Part shown: piece after piece, positions 25,333-34,811 of the stretch
Numbering within the stretch: the first letter of the stretch is position 1
How the letters are laid out: each line of letters starts with the position of its first letter
Assembly: GCA_050157065.1 (NCBI GenBank)
Contig: CP189573.1
Source of the DNA: Avipropionibacterium sp050157065
GTDB lineage: Bacteria; Actinomycetota; Actinomycetes; Propionibacteriales; Propionibacteriaceae
Reading direction: 5' to 3' (one strand)
DNA: 64,000 nt
The notes under the pieces: generated by a model
Seen by the model: the letters and a program-made list of their open reading frames with translations, nothing else
Told to the model about the DNA's origin: nothing
The model's database searches: none
Position numbers and translations under genes: made by a program

Positions 25333-26472
25333 TCAGCGCAGTCGCCCGGCTCCCGCCGACGGGGTGGCGGTGAACCAGGCCGGGGCCGCGTACCCGGCTT
25401 CGGCGAACGCGCGGGCCACCTCCTCACCGACCTCGTCGGTACGCCCGGCGGGCACCAGCGCGATGATGCAGCCGCCGAAACCGCCACCGGTCATCCGGGC
25501 GCCCAGGGCGCCGGCGGCCCGCGCGGTCTCGACGGCCAGGTCGACGGTGGGGACGGTGATCTCGAAGTCGTCCCGCATCGAGGCGTGGCTCTGGTCGAGC
25601 AGGGGTGCCAGCTCGTCGAGCGACCCCGTACGCAGGGCCTGTCGCGCCTGCCGAACCCGTTCGTTCTCGGTGACGACGTGCCGGACCCGCTTGCGCAGGA
25701 GTGGGTCGGCCAGGGCGGTCAACGCGTCGCCCAGTCCGTCGGCCGACACCTCCCGCAGTGCGGTCACCCCGAGTTGTCGGGCCGCCTCGTGGCAGCTGGT
25801 GCGGCGTTCGGCGTACTCGGAGTCGACCAGTGAGTGGGGGGTGTTGGTGTCGAGGACGAGCACCTCCACGCCGAAGGTCGCCGGGTCGAACGGCACCTGT
25901 TCGACGGTCAGGTCTCGGCAGTCGAAGAACAGCGCGTGGCCGGCGGTGCACAGAGTCGAGGCGGCTTGGTCCATCAGGCCGGTCGGGGCGCCGACGAACT
26001 CGTTCTCCGCCGTCCGGGCCAGTCGGGCCCGGTCCATCCCGGCGATGTCGAGTCCGTTCAGTTCGGCCAGCGCGGTCAGCACCGCACACTCCAGGGCGGC
26101 CGAGGACGAGAGCCCGGCACCGACCGGGACGTCGGACTCGAGGACCAGGTCGGCCCCGGCGATGTCGTACCCGGCCTGCCGCAGGGCCCACACCACACCG
26201 GCCGCGTACGAGGACCAGCCGGGCCGGCCCGGAGTGAGGTCGGCCGGTGCCACGGTGACCGTCTCGTGCTTGTTCTGCGAGGTGATCACCCACTGCCCGT
26301 CTTTGCGGGGACCGGCCGCGACGGTGACCCGGTGGGGCAGGGCGAACGGCATGCAGAAGCCGTCGTTGTAGTCGGTGTGCTCACCGATCAGGTTCACCCG
26401 GCCGGGGGCGAACCAGGTGCCGGACGGGGCCTCCCCGGTCCGGGTGCGGAACGTGTCTTCGAGCGCTGTCAT
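25333..26472 (-). CDS. galK: Galactokinase
   Basis: Phosphorylates galactose at C1, the first Leloir step, and would use the galactose released by LacZ. The 379 residues show the GHMP kinase motifs: the signature GRVNLIGEHTDYNDGF, the ATP loop VPVGAGLSSSAALE and the C-terminal MTGGGFGGCII. The catalytic Asp is in PTGLMDQAAS. The ATG at 26472 was chosen; a longer upstream frame is Arg/Ser-rich and runs into the divergent trmL start. galT and galE are not nearby, so the pathway genes are scattered. Confidence 0.93.
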   Translation of the reverse strand: MTALEDTFRTRTGEAPSGTWFAPGRVNLIGEHTDYNDGFCMPFALPHRVTVAAGPRKDGQWVITSQNKHETVTVAPADLTPGRPGWSSYAAGVVWALRQAGYDIAGADLVLESDVPVGAGLSSSAALECAVLTALAELNGLDIAGMDRARLARTAENEFVGAPTGLMDQAASTLCTAGHALFFDCRDLTVEQVPFDPATFGVEVLVLDTNTPHSLVDSEYAERRTSCHEAARQLGVTALREVSADGLGDALTALADPLLRKRVRHVVTENERVRQARQALRTGSLDELAPLLDQSHASMRDDFEITVPTVDLAVETARAAGALGARMTGGGFGGCIIALVPAGRTDEVGEEVARAFAEAGYAAPAWFTATPSAGAGRLR

Positions 26473-26504
26473 GGTGCACGGGAGTCTAGTGGCAGGGTTG
26501 TCCC

Positions 26505-27047
26505 GTGGAATCCGTATCGACCGACGCGCCGCAGCCGACGACCGGCGCGTCGACCCCAGCACCCCTGCGGCAGCCCGAGCCCCTGGTCCACCTGGTCTAC
26601 TTCGAGCCGCGGATCCCGCAGAACACCGGTGCCGCCATCCGACTGGCAGCCGTCACCGGGGCCCACCTGCACCTGGTGGAACCGCTCGGCTTCGAGCTGG
26701 ACGACGCCCGGCTGCGCCGGGCCGGGCTCGACTACCACGACCTGGCGGCGGTCACGGTGCACCCCGACCTGGCGGAGCTGTGGGAGGTGCTGGGGGAGCG
26801 CCGGGTGTACGCGTTCACCGCCCACGCCGACCACTGGCACACCGACATCGCCTACCGGTCAGGTGACGTCTTGCTGTTCGGCCCCGAGCCGACCGGGCTG
26901 CCCGACGACGTGCTGGGCGATCCGCACGTCACCGATCGGCTGCGGATCCCGATGATCCCGGGTCGACGGTCGCTCAACCTGTCGAACGCGACCGCGATCG
27001 CGGCCTACGAAGTCGGCCGCCAGCTCGGGTTCCCGGGCGCCAGCTGA
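26505..27047 (+). CDS. trmL: tRNA (cytidine/uridine-34-2'-O)-methyltransferase
   Basis: A 180-residue SPOUT methyltransferase that 2'-O-methylates the wobble base of tRNA-Leu in the E. coli family member. Diagnostic parts are YFEPRIPQNTGAAIRLAA, LLFGPEPTGLP and the trefoil-knot SAM site RSLNLSNATAIAAYE. About 25 extra Pro/Thr-rich residues precede the domain. The GTG at 26505 gives them; a later start is possible. It is divergent from galK, 32 bases away, so their promoters overlap. Confidence 0.9.
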   Translation: MESVSTDAPQPTTGASTPAPLRQPEPLVHLVYFEPRIPQNTGAAIRLAAVTGAHLHLVEPLGFELDDARLRRAGLDYHDLAAVTVHPDLAELWEVLGERRVYAFTAHADHWHTDIAYRSGDVLLFGPEPTGLPDDVLGDPHVTDRLRIPMIPGRRSLNLSNATAIAAYEVGRQLGFPGAS

Positions 27048-27088
27048 GGCGCGGACCGGCGCCGGCCCCCGGATGACCGCCCGTGGCG

Positions 27089-27475
27089 TCAGCCCCAGTT
27101 GGCCGCGTCGGTCAGGCAGAACGGGTGCCCGGCCGGGTCGAGCAGCACCCGCCAGCCGTCGCCGCCCTGCGGATCGGCCACGGTGGCCCCGAGCTCGAGG
27201 CAGCGGGCCTCGGTGGCGGCGATGTCGTCGCACGCCAGGTCGAAGTGGAACTGCTTGGAACCGTGCTCGTTCGGCCACGCCGGTGGCTGGTAGCCGTCGA
27301 CGCGGCCGAACCCGAGGGCGTTGGACGGCCCGATGAGCATGGCGTACTCGTCCTCCTCGGCCGCCACCTGCCAACCCAGCAGGCCGGACCAGAACGCGGC
27401 TTCGGCCCGGGGGTCGGCACAGTCGACGGTCACCATCGCGATCCGGGGCTCGGCAGGGTTCGTGGCATCGGTCAT
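27089..27475 (-). CDS. VOC family protein (glyoxalase/bleomycin-resistance fold)
   Basis: A 128-residue protein with two beta-alpha-beta-beta-beta modules: IAMVTVDCADPRAEAAFWSG begins the first, FHFDLACDDIAATEARCLEL the second, and WRVLLDPAGHPFCL ends the fold. These resemble the glyoxalase-like subgroup common in actinobacteria. Metal ligands and substrate cannot be fixed. The ATG at 27475 has AGGAGG upstream. It is divergent from an AraC-type regulator 59 bases away, which could control it. Confidence 0.85.
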   Translation of the reverse strand: MTDATNPAEPRIAMVTVDCADPRAEAAFWSGLLGWQVAAEEDEYAMLIGPSNALGFGRVDGYQPPAWPNEHGSKQFHFDLACDDIAATEARCLELGATVADPQGGDGWRVLLDPAGHPFCLTDAANWG

Positions 27476-27534
27476 GACGGGGGTCCTCCTCGGGTGATCA
27501 ACTGGTGTCGCAGCCAGTCTCGTACGCTCACCGG

Positions 27535-28404
27535 GTGCAGCCTTGGACAAAGCCGACAACGCCACCCGGACCGACCGGGACCGGACAGGGGATCCTCCGG
27601 CCCGCCGAGCACCAACGGGTGGTGCTGACCCGACGGTTCCCCTGCGCCGACTCCTTGGCCGCCGTGGTGGAGAACTACTGGTGGCTGGAGTGGTCACTGC
27701 CCGCGGGGGAGTCGTACCCGGCACAGACCTTGCCGCACCCGACCTGCCACCTCACCGTCGAGCGGGGTCGCACCCGACCGGAGGTGACAGCTGACCCGGT
27801 CGTGGTGACCGGGCTGGTCACCAAGCGCTTCGACGTCGACATCAGCGGCGCCGGCTGGGTGTGGGGGGTGAAGTTCCGTCCCGGTGGGTTGGCCGCCGTC
27901 ACGGGTCGGAACGCCAAGGAACTGCGGGATCGGGTGGTGCCGGCGGCCGACCTGCTGCCCGCCACGGTGGTGGAACCGCTACGGCACCTGGGCGCCGGCG
28001 CCGGCACCCCGGAGCCGGCCACCGACCTCGTCGACCGGACCGACGAGATCCTTGCCCCGCTGGCGAAACTGGCCGCCGGTGACGCGCGGTACGCCGAGCT
28101 GCTGACCATGATCAGCGAGATGCTGACCGACCGCGACCTGATCCGGACCGGACAGCTCGAGCAGCGGTGGTCCATCACCGAGCGCAGCCTGCAGCGACTG
28201 TTCGAGCGGTACGTCGGGGTCGGACCCAAGTGGGTGCTGGCGCGCTACCGGATGCACGACGTGGTGGCCGAACTGGACCGCGGGTACGACGGCTCGATGG
28301 CCGACCTGGCAGCAACGTACGGCTGGTACGACCAGGCCCACTTCGTCCGGGACTTCACCCGGCTCGTCGGGGTCCCACCCAGTCGCTACCGGTCCCGTCG
28401 CTGA
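27535..28404 (+). CDS. AraC family transcriptional regulator
   Basis: A 289-residue regulator. The N-terminal half (about 25-165) has the sensory domain common in this group, with YWWLEWSLPAG, PHPTCHLTVERG and WGVKFRPGGLAAVTG. The C-terminal AraC helix-turn-helix has SITERSLQRLFERYVGVGPKWVLARYRMHD and the family signature DLAATYGWYDQAHFVRDFTRLVGVPP. The GTG at 27535 was chosen, and an upstream in-frame start is weaker. It is divergent from the VOC gene, and its 3' end overlaps the opposing alkyltransferase-like gene by 19 bases. Confidence 0.88.
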   Translation: MQPWTKPTTPPGPTGTGQGILRPAEHQRVVLTRRFPCADSLAAVVENYWWLEWSLPAGESYPAQTLPHPTCHLTVERGRTRPEVTADPVVVTGLVTKRFDVDISGAGWVWGVKFRPGGLAAVTGRNAKELRDRVVPAADLLPATVVEPLRHLGAGAGTPEPATDLVDRTDEILAPLAKLAAGDARYAELLTMISEMLTDRDLIRTGQLEQRWSITERSLQRLFERYVGVGPKWVLARYRMHDVVAELDRGYDGSMADLAATYGWYDQAHFVRDFTRLVGVPPSRYRSRR

Positions 28405-28781
28405 TCCTGCTCTTGATCTTGGTCCCGGTCCTGATCATGGTCCGGCTCGAGCACGACACCGATCGCGGCCTCGTAGTCGTCGGCCAGCTGGACCAGGTCG
28501 GCACGGTACTGCGCGATCCGACAGCCGAGCCCGTTCGGCTTGAGCTCGATTCCCTCGGTGGCCCAGTGCTCGAGTGCCCGTTGTCGGCTGTGGGCGACGA
28601 TGTCACCGGCATGGCTGGTGACCCGCCACCACGCCACCCCGGCGCCGTGGTGGCTCATCACCGACCCGACCTGGCGAGGCCCGGTGCCGACCAGGGCCGC
28701 GATGTCGCCGTACGAGACGACCCGGCCGGGCGGCACCTGATCGACGGCGGTCAGCACCTTCTCGACCACCAGCTCGTCCAT
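28386..28781 (-). CDS. Alkyltransferase-like (ATL) DNA repair protein
   Basis: A 131-residue member of the MGMT DNA-binding domain family. VPPGRVVSYGDIAALVG, GPRQVGSVMSHHG and WWRVTSHAGDIV match the O6-alkylguanine fold. The reactive PCHR motif is absent: the position reads WWRV, as in ATL proteins that flag alkylated bases for excision repair instead of removing the alkyl group. The last 20 residues are an unusual Asp/Gln-rich tail (DQDRDQDQEQDQ). The gene starts 16 bases after the kgd stop on the same strand, so it may be read from that transcript. Confidence 0.85.
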   Translation of the reverse strand: MDELVVEKVLTAVDQVPPGRVVSYGDIAALVGTGPRQVGSVMSHHGAGVAWWRVTSHAGDIVAHSRQRALEHWATEGIELKPNGLGCRIAQYRADLVQLADDYEAAIGVVLEPDHDQDRDQDQEQDQRRDR

Positions 28782-28797
28782 CGGGCCGTCCCGCCGC

Positions 28798-31700
28798 TCA
28801 GCCGTTCAGCTCCAGCGCCCGGTCGATCAGGTCGTGCTGCTCACGCTCGTGGATCTTCGCCGAGCCGACCGACGGTGCTGCCGAGGCCGGACGCGACACG
28901 TGCCGGAGCTGCCACGGGTGGCCCGGGGCGCGGTCGGCGAGTACCTTCTGCAGGTGCAGCGACATGTAGGCCAGGGCGCCCTGGTTGGCCGGCTCCTCCT
29001 GCACCCAGGTGACGGTGTCGAGGTGCTCGTACGGAGCCAGGGCCTCGGCAATCCGCTGCCCGGGCAGGGGATACAGGCCCTCGACCGCGATCACCGCGAT
29101 CCGACCGGTCAGCTCGTTGCGCTCCCGCTGCCGCACCAGGTCCCAGCGGACCTTGCCCGAGCAGAGGATCACCTTCTCGACCTTCGACGGGTCGGCGACG
29201 CTCGGATCGTCCAGCACCGGCGACCAGCGACCGGAGGTGAAGTCGTCGGGCTGTGAGGTGGCCAGCTTGTTGCGCAGCATCGACTTCGGGGTGAGCACGA
29301 TCAGCGGTCGGTGGTCCTCGCGCAGTGCTTGCTCGCGGAGCAAGTGGAAGTAGTTCGCCGGCGACGACGGGAACGCCACCCGGATGGCCTCCTCGGCAGC
29401 CAGCTGCAACCACCGCTCCAACCGGGCCGACGAGTGGTCGGGCCCCTGGCCCTCGTACGCGTGCGGCAACAGCAGCACGACCCCGGACTTCTGGGTCCAC
29501 TTGGCCTGACCGGAGGTGATGAACTCGTCGGTGATGATCTGCGCGCCGTTGACGAAGTCGCCGAACTGCGCCTCCCACAGCACCAGCGCATCGGGCCGGG
29601 CGACCGAGTAGCCGTACTCGAAGCCCACCGCGGCGTACTCGCTGAGCAGCGAGTCGAACACGTGGAACTTCCCCTGGTCGTCATCGATGTGCTTCAGCGG
29701 CACCCAGGAGTCACCGGTGCGGCGATCGACCACCGCGGCGAACCGCTGCACGAACGTGCCGCGGCGGGTGTCCTGGCCGGTCAGCCGGACCGGACGACCC
29801 TCCTCGAGCAGGGATCCGATGGCCAACATCTCTGCGGTGGCCCAGTCGATCGGGCCCTGGGTGATCGCGGCGGCCCGGCGCTGCAGCTGCGGCAACACCT
29901 TCGGGTGGACGGTGAATCCGTCGGGCACGTTGGTGTAGGCGTCGGCGACCTTCTTCATGGTCTCCAACGGGATCGAGGTGCCGTGCTCGACGCCCTCCTT
30001 GGTCGGGTAGGCGGGAACCCGGGCGTACTCCTCGTCCTCGGGGCCCTTGTTCTGCCGGACCTCCTCGAACACGTCCTCGAGCCGCTTCTGGAAGCGCTGC
30101 CAGACCTCCTCGGCGTCCTCCACCGAGATGTCACCGCGGCCGATCAGGGCCTCGGTGTAGAGCTTGCGCACCGACCGCTTCTTCTCGATCAGGCTGTACA
30201 TCAGCGGCTGGGTGAAGCTCGGGTCGTCGCCCTCGTTGTGGCCGCGGCGGCGGTAGCACACGAGGTCGATCACGACGTCCTTGTTGAACGCCTGGCGGAA
30301 CTCGAACGCCAACCGGGCGACCCGGATGCACGCCTCGGGGTCGTCCCCGTTGACGTGGAAGATCGGGGCCTGCACCATCCGGGCGACGTCGGTGCAGTAC
30401 ATCGAGGAGCGGGACTCGGTCGGCGAGGTGGTGAAGCCGACCTGGTTGTTGATCACCAGGTGGATCGTGCCGCCGGTCCGGTAACCGCGGAGCTGGCTCA
30501 GGTTGAGCGTCTCTGCCACCACACCCTGCCCGGCGAAGGCGGCGTCACCGTGCATCAGCACCGGCAGCACCGGGAACTCGCCGCCCCGGTCGAGGATGTC
30601 CTGCTTGGCCCGGGTGATGCCCTCGAGCACCGGGTTGACCGCCTCGAGGTGGCTCGGGTTGGCAGCGACCGAGGTCTTGATCGTGTTGCCGGTGAGCGCG
30701 GTGAACTGGCCCTCCGAGCCGAGGTGGTACTTCACGTCGCCCGAGCCCTGCACCGACCGGGGGTCGATGTTGCCCTCGAACTCCTTGAAGATCTGGCCGT
30801 ACGACTTGCCGACCACGTTGGCCAGCACGTTGAGCCGGCCACGGTGCGGCATGCCGATGCAGACCTCGATCAGGCCTGCGTTGGCGGCCTGCTCGCAGAT
30901 CTCGTCCAGCAGCGCGATGCCGGACTCGCCGCCCTCGAGGGAGAACCGCTTCTGGCCGACGAACTTGGTCTGCAGGAAGGTCTCGAAGATCTCGGCCTCG
31001 TTGAGCTTGTCGAGGATCCGCAGGTGTTCCTCGCGGGGGAGCGACTCGTGGGTCCGCTCCACCCGGTGCTGGATCCACTCGCGCTGCTTGTGATCAAGGA
31101 TGTGCATGTACTCGATGCCGATGGTGCGACAGTACGAGTCGCGCAGGATGCCGAGAATCTTGCGCAGTGGCAGGCGTTCCCCCTTGGCGAAGGAGCCGGT
31201 GGCGAAGGTCCGGTCCAGGTCCCACAGCGTCAGGCCGTGGGTCTGCACGTCGAGGTCGTGGCTGGAACGCTGGCGGTACTCCAGCGGGTCGGTGTCGGCC
31301 ATCAGGTGACCCGAGACCCGGTAGGCGTTGATCAGCTCCATCACCCGGGCCTGCTTGCCGATCTGGTCCTCGTGGTGGTCCGAGGTGTCGGTGGCCCACC
31401 GGATCGGCTCGTACGGGATCCGCAACGCCTCGAAGATCTCGTCGTAGAAGCCGTTCTCGCCCAGCAGCAGCTTGTGCAGGGTCGCCAGGTAGACGCCCGA
31501 GACCGCGCCCTGGATGACGCGGTGGTCGTACGTCGAGGTCAGCGTCATCACCTTCGACACCGACATGTCGCTCAGCCGCTCCGGATCCGAACCCTGGAAC
31601 TCCGGCGGGTAGTCCATCGAGCCGACGCCGATGATGCAGCCCTGCCCGTTCATCAGCCGAGGCACCGAGTGGTTGGTGCCCAAGGTGCCCGGGTTCGTCA

Positions 31701-32709
31701 GCGAGATCGTGGTGCCGGCGAAGTCGTCGAGGGTCAGCTTGTTGGCGCGGGCCCGCTGCACGACGTCCTCGTAGGCGGCCCAGAACTGGGCGAAGTCGAG
31801 GTCCTGGCAGCCCTTGATGTTGGGCACCAGCAGTTGTCGGGTGCCGTCAGGCTTGGGCATGTCGATGGCGATGCCCAGGTTGATGTCGGCCGGCACCACC
31901 AGGTGCGGTTTGCCGTCGATCTCGGCGTAGGCGTTGTTCATGTCGGGCACCTCGGCGAGGGCCTTCACCATCGCGTACCCGATCAGGTGGGTGTACGACA
32001 CCTTGCCGCCACGGGCACGGCGCAGGTGGTTGTTGATCACCACGCGCTGGTCGATGATCAACTTCACCGGTAGCGACCGGACGCTGGTCGCGACCGGCAG
32101 GCTGAGCGACAGGTCCATGTTCTTGGCGGTACGCGCGCTGGCGCCCCGCATCTTCTCGTTCACCGGCTCCTGGCGCCCCGCCTCGGGACGGTCCGCCGGG
32201 TTCGGCGGGTCGGCGGGCAGGCCACCACCGGATCCCGGCTTCGCGGGCCGGGTCTCCTTCACCTCGTGCGGGGTCTCCACGGTCGCCCGTCGGGAACGGC
32301 CGGACGCGGCCTTCGTCGACGTGCCCGCCTTCGCCGAGCTCCCGGCCTTGTCCGAGTTCCCCGGCTTCTCCGAGTTCCCCGGCTTCTCCGACTTTCCGGC
32401 CGGCTTCGAGACCGACTTCACCTTCTGCTCGGCGGGGTCGGTCGACTGCTGCTTGGCTGCGGTGGCCGCCGCTTCGGGGGCGGTGGCCGACGAGGCCGAC
32501 GCAGGCTTCGCGGATCGCGCCTCGTTCGGTGACGGCGCAGCGCCCTCGGTCGCCCCGGGAGGGTTCGCCTCGAAGTAGGCCCGCCACTCCTCGCCGACCG
32601 AGGAGGCGTCCGCCCGGAACTGGTCGTACTTCTCTTCGATCAGCCAGTCGTTGGGGCCGAAATCGACTGCCGTGGGTGTTCCGGATGCGCTTGGCTCGGT
32701 GGCCACCAT
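28798..32709 (-). CDS. kgd: Multifunctional 2-oxoglutarate decarboxylase/dehydrogenase E1-E2
   Basis: The 1303-residue actinobacterial fusion that acts at the 2-oxoglutarate step of the citric acid cycle. It starts with an E1 N-segment (DFGPNDWLIEEKYDQF, 17-32). A Lys/Ser/Ala/Pro-rich linker with repeated EKPGNS-type units follows to about residue 170. An acyltransferase-like domain then covers about 185-425, with the catalytic DHR in YDHRVIQGAVSG. The ThDP-dependent E1 domain runs from about 430 to 1303, with MPHRGRLNVLAN, LMHGDAAFAGQGVV (ThDP/Mg site) and LCSGKVRWDL. The ATG at 32709 has GGAAG upstream. In Mycobacterium the homologue is inhibited by GarA; garA is not in the window. Confidence 0.95.
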   Translation of the reverse strand: MVATEPSASGTPTAVDFGPNDWLIEEKYDQFRADASSVGEEWRAYFEANPPGATEGAAPSPNEARSAKPASASSATAPEAAATAAKQQSTDPAEQKVKSVSKPAGKSEKPGNSEKPGNSDKAGSSAKAGTSTKAASGRSRRATVETPHEVKETRPAKPGSGGGLPADPPNPADRPEAGRQEPVNEKMRGASARTAKNMDLSLSLPVATSVRSLPVKLIIDQRVVINNHLRRARGGKVSYTHLIGYAMVKALAEVPDMNNAYAEIDGKPHLVVPADINLGIAIDMPKPDGTRQLLVPNIKGCQDLDFAQFWAAYEDVVQRARANKLTLDDFAGTTISLTNPGTLGTNHSVPRLMNGQGCIIGVGSMDYPPEFQGSDPERLSDMSVSKVMTLTSTYDHRVIQGAVSGVYLATLHKLLLGENGFYDEIFEALRIPYEPIRWATDTSDHHEDQIGKQARVMELINAYRVSGHLMADTDPLEYRQRSSHDLDVQTHGLTLWDLDRTFATGSFAKGERLPLRKILGILRDSYCRTIGIEYMHILDHKQREWIQHRVERTHESLPREEHLRILDKLNEAEIFETFLQTKFVGQKRFSLEGGESGIALLDEICEQAANAGLIEVCIGMPHRGRLNVLANVVGKSYGQIFKEFEGNIDPRSVQGSGDVKYHLGSEGQFTALTGNTIKTSVAANPSHLEAVNPVLEGITRAKQDILDRGGEFPVLPVLMHGDAAFAGQGVVAETLNLSQLRGYRTGGTIHLVINNQVGFTTSPTESRSSMYCTDVARMVQAPIFHVNGDDPEACIRVARLAFEFRQAFNKDVVIDLVCYRRRGHNEGDDPSFTQPLMYSLIEKKRSVRKLYTEALIGRGDISVEDAEEVWQRFQKRLEDVFEEVRQNKGPEDEEYARVPAYPTKEGVEHGTSIPLETMKKVADAYTNVPDGFTVHPKVLPQLQRRAAAITQGPIDWATAEMLAIGSLLEEGRPVRLTGQDTRRGTFVQRFAAVVDRRTGDSWVPLKHIDDDQGKFHVFDSLLSEYAAVGFEYGYSVARPDALVLWEAQFGDFVNGAQIITDEFITSGQAKWTQKSGVVLLLPHAYEGQGPDHSSARLERWLQLAAEEAIRVAFPSSPANYFHLLREQALREDHRPLIVLTPKSMLRNKLATSQPDDFTSGRWSPVLDDPSVADPSKVEKVILCSGKVRWDLVRQRERNELTGRIAVIAVEGLYPLPGQRIAEALAPYEHLDTVTWVQEEPANQGALAYMSLHLQKVLADRAPGHPWQLRHVSRPASAAPSVGSAKIHEREQHDLIDRALELNG

Positions 32710-32730
32710 CGCCTACTTCCGTGATCTGAG

Positions 32731-33735
32731 CTACTGATGAGGTCGAGCCGTGGCCCGACACCGGTCAAGGCTACCCAACAGTTGAGACCAGCGGGCGCGT
32801 GGTGTGGTCGTGTCGTCCTGGTCGGGTCGTCCGGCGAGCCACAGGGCACCGGCGAGGCCGTCCCCGGCGTGTCGCAGGTCGGTCACCCCGGCCGCCAGCA
32901 ACGCCGTACGGACCGGGTCGGCGAGCGGGCCGCCGGGGGTCAGCAGCGACCCGGCCAGCACCACCGGCAGGTCCTCGCGCCCCTGCCGGAGCCCGAGCAC
33001 CCGGTCGGCGACGAGCACGGCCGCCTGCTCCAGGATGACTGCCGCGGTCGGGTCGTCGACGTGGCGGCTGACCACCGGCGCCAACTCCGCCAGGTCACGC
33101 GGCGGACGGCCGTAGCAGGCCGCGATCAGTTCGGTGACCGACGACGTGCCGAGCGCCTCGTGCACCGCAGCGGAGAGCCCGGTGGGTGGGTCCCCGGCGT
33201 CCCCGGCGCGCAGGGTGGCCCTCACGGCTTCGCGGCCCAGCCAGAAGCCGGACCCTTCGTCACCGAGCAACCAGCCCCAACCGTCCCGCCGGACCGCATC
33301 CTCGCCGTCGGCGATCTCCATCGCCCCCGATCCGGTCCCGGCGATCGTGACGATCCCACGAGGTCGGTCGGTCGCCGAGGACAGCGCGACCGCGAAGTCC
33401 GACACGAGTCGTACCGACACGCCCGGCAACACGCCCGAGGCGAACACGTCCGCCGAGGGCGTACCCCGCAGGGTCGTCGCGCCGGCCAGGCCGATCACCG
33501 CCCGGACCGGCTCCAGCGGGGTTCCGGCCCGTTCGTGGGCGAGCCGGAGCGCCTCGGCGCATGCCGAACGGACGGCGTCGATCGCGGCCGGGAGCCCCAC
33601 CGCGGCAGGGTTCCCGGCGGGTCCGCGTACCACCGCCACGACCTCACCCGCTGCGGTGGCCACCGCCACCCGGGTGGTGCTGCCACCGACGTCGGCCCCC
33701 AAGACTGCACGGTCGTGATTCACACCGTTGATCAT
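32731..33735 (-). CDS. nagK: BadF/BadG-family N-acetylglucosamine kinase
   Basis: A 334-residue ASKHA-fold sugar kinase. It shows the phosphate-1 loop AVLGADVGGSTTRVAVA, the GLAGA segment, the catalytic Asp in VSDFAVAL, the phosphate-2 loop VTIAGTGSGAM and WGWLLGDEGSGFWLG, which is diagnostic of the GlcNAc-kinase branch. The ATG at 33735 was chosen over one ten codons upstream. It is divergent from an NgcEFG-like amino-sugar transporter. This supports phosphorylation of imported N-acetylglucosamine or a related amino sugar. kgd begins 21 bases downstream on the same strand with no visible terminator, so some read-through is possible. Confidence 0.85.
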   Translation of the reverse strand: MINGVNHDRAVLGADVGGSTTRVAVATAAGEVVAVVRGPAGNPAAVGLPAAIDAVRSACAEALRLAHERAGTPLEPVRAVIGLAGATTLRGTPSADVFASGVLPGVSVRLVSDFAVALSSATDRPRGIVTIAGTGSGAMEIADGEDAVRRDGWGWLLGDEGSGFWLGREAVRATLRAGDAGDPPTGLSAAVHEALGTSSVTELIAACYGRPPRDLAELAPVVSRHVDDPTAAVILEQAAVLVADRVLGLRQGREDLPVVLAGSLLTPGGPLADPVRTALLAAGVTDLRHAGDGLAGALWLAGRPDQDDTTTPRARWSQLLGSLDRCRATARPHQ

Positions 33736-33786
33736 GCCCCCAGGATCACGCTTTGGCCACGGCATGGTGGCGATTCGGGGTCGTCT

Positions 33787-33801
33787 GGGTGAAAATCACC
33801 C
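33787..33801. promoter_or_regulatory. Inverted repeat in the nagK / sugar transporter divergent promoter
   Basis: GGGTGA-AAA-TCACCC is a perfect 6-bp inverted repeat in the 152 bases between nagK and the transporter operon, 86 bases before the permease start. The position suits an operator for both directions. It does not resemble a DasR site, and the cognate regulator is not in the window. Confidence 0.35.
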
Positions 33802-33887
33802 CAACGGCGTCGACCTGTGATTGTGTGTGCTGCGCAAGTGAGTCCCGCCGCGCAGTGCGGCCCGCCGACCGTGACGAGGAGGAGACC

Positions 33888-34811
33888 GTGAAGCGTGGCC
33901 AGACCGCGTTCCTGATCACGTTCCTGGTGCTACCGCTGGCCCTGTTCGGCATCTTCGTGGTGTCGCCGTACGTCCAGGCGTTCTACCTGGGCATGACGGA
34001 CTGGACGGGCTACTCGGAGACCTTCAACATCGTTGGCCTGCAGAACTTCGCCTACATCTTCGGCTTCGAGGGCGTGGCCGATGCGGTCTTCTGGCGCGGG
34101 CTGCGCAACAACCTCGTGTTGCTGGTGACGGTTCCGGTCATCACGATCGTGATCGCCCTCTTCTTCGCCTCGATGCTCAACCTGTCGGGGTCGACCAAGG
34201 GTGGCCAGATCAAGGGCGTCCCGGGGTCCGGCTTCTTCCGGATCCTGTTCTTCGTCCCGCAGGTCATCTCGGTCGCCGCGCTCGGCATCCTGTTCCAGCA
34301 GTTGTTCCAGCCGAACGGCTTGCTGAACTCGCTGATCCGCTTGGTGGCACCGGGATCCAACCCGCCGGCCTGGTTGGTGGACACCCGGTTCGCCCTGGCC
34401 TGTGTGGTCGTGGTGCTGGTCTGGATGAACGTCGGCTTCTACATGGTGTACTTCACCGCCGCGATGGCCTCGATCCCGCGCGAGCTGCTGGAGGCTGCCG
34501 CGATCGACCGCGCGGGCAAGCTCGCCACGTTCATGCGGATCACCCTGCCGCTGCTGTGGCCGTCGGTGCAGACGGCCTTCATCTACATCGCCATCCTCAG
34601 TCTGGACGCCCTGGCCATCGTCCAGGTGATGACCGTCGGCCCGGGTGGCCCCGACAGCGCGACCACGGTGATGGCGTTGTCGCTCTTCCTGAGCAAGCAG
34701 GAGGGCTACTTCGGGTACGCCTCCGCCCAGGGCGTGATCATCTTCCTGATCACCCTGGTGCTGGCCGCACTGACCTTCCGGATCACGCGTCGAGAGCAGG
34801 TGGAGCTGTGA
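33888..34811 (+). CDS. ngcF: Amino-sugar ABC transporter permease, NgcF/MalF-like
   Basis: A 307-residue permease of the carbohydrate uptake CUT1 class, with six membrane segments and the EAA loop ELLEAAAIDRAGKLATFMRI around 205-225. FFRILFFVPQVISVAALGILF and the closing FRITRREQVEL fit the NgcF-like group. The GTG at 33888 is set by GGAGGAG seven bases upstream; the longer in-frame extension is Cys/Arg-rich and not membrane-like. It is the first gene of a three-gene operon. No ATPase is encoded, which is normal for such systems that share a common MsiK-type ATPase. Confidence 0.85.
   Translation: MKRGQTAFLITFLVLPLALFGIFVVSPYVQAFYLGMTDWTGYSETFNIVGLQNFAYIFGFEGVADAVFWRGLRNNLVLLVTVPVITIVIALFFASMLNLSGSTKGGQIKGVPGSGFFRILFFVPQVISVAALGILFQQLFQPNGLLNSLIRLVAPGSNPPAWLVDTRFALACVVVVLVWMNVGFYMVYFTAAMASIPRELLEAAAIDRAGKLATFMRITLPLLWPSVQTAFIYIAILSLDALAIVQVMTVGPGGPDSATTVMALSLFLSKQEGYFGYASAQGVIIFLITLVLAALTFRITRREQVEL

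Noticed and set aside
29311..32073. 920-codon plus-strand frame opposite kgd
   Set aside because: Composition is Leu/Val/Gly/Asp/Arg/His-rich without domains, and it lies fully opposite kgd.
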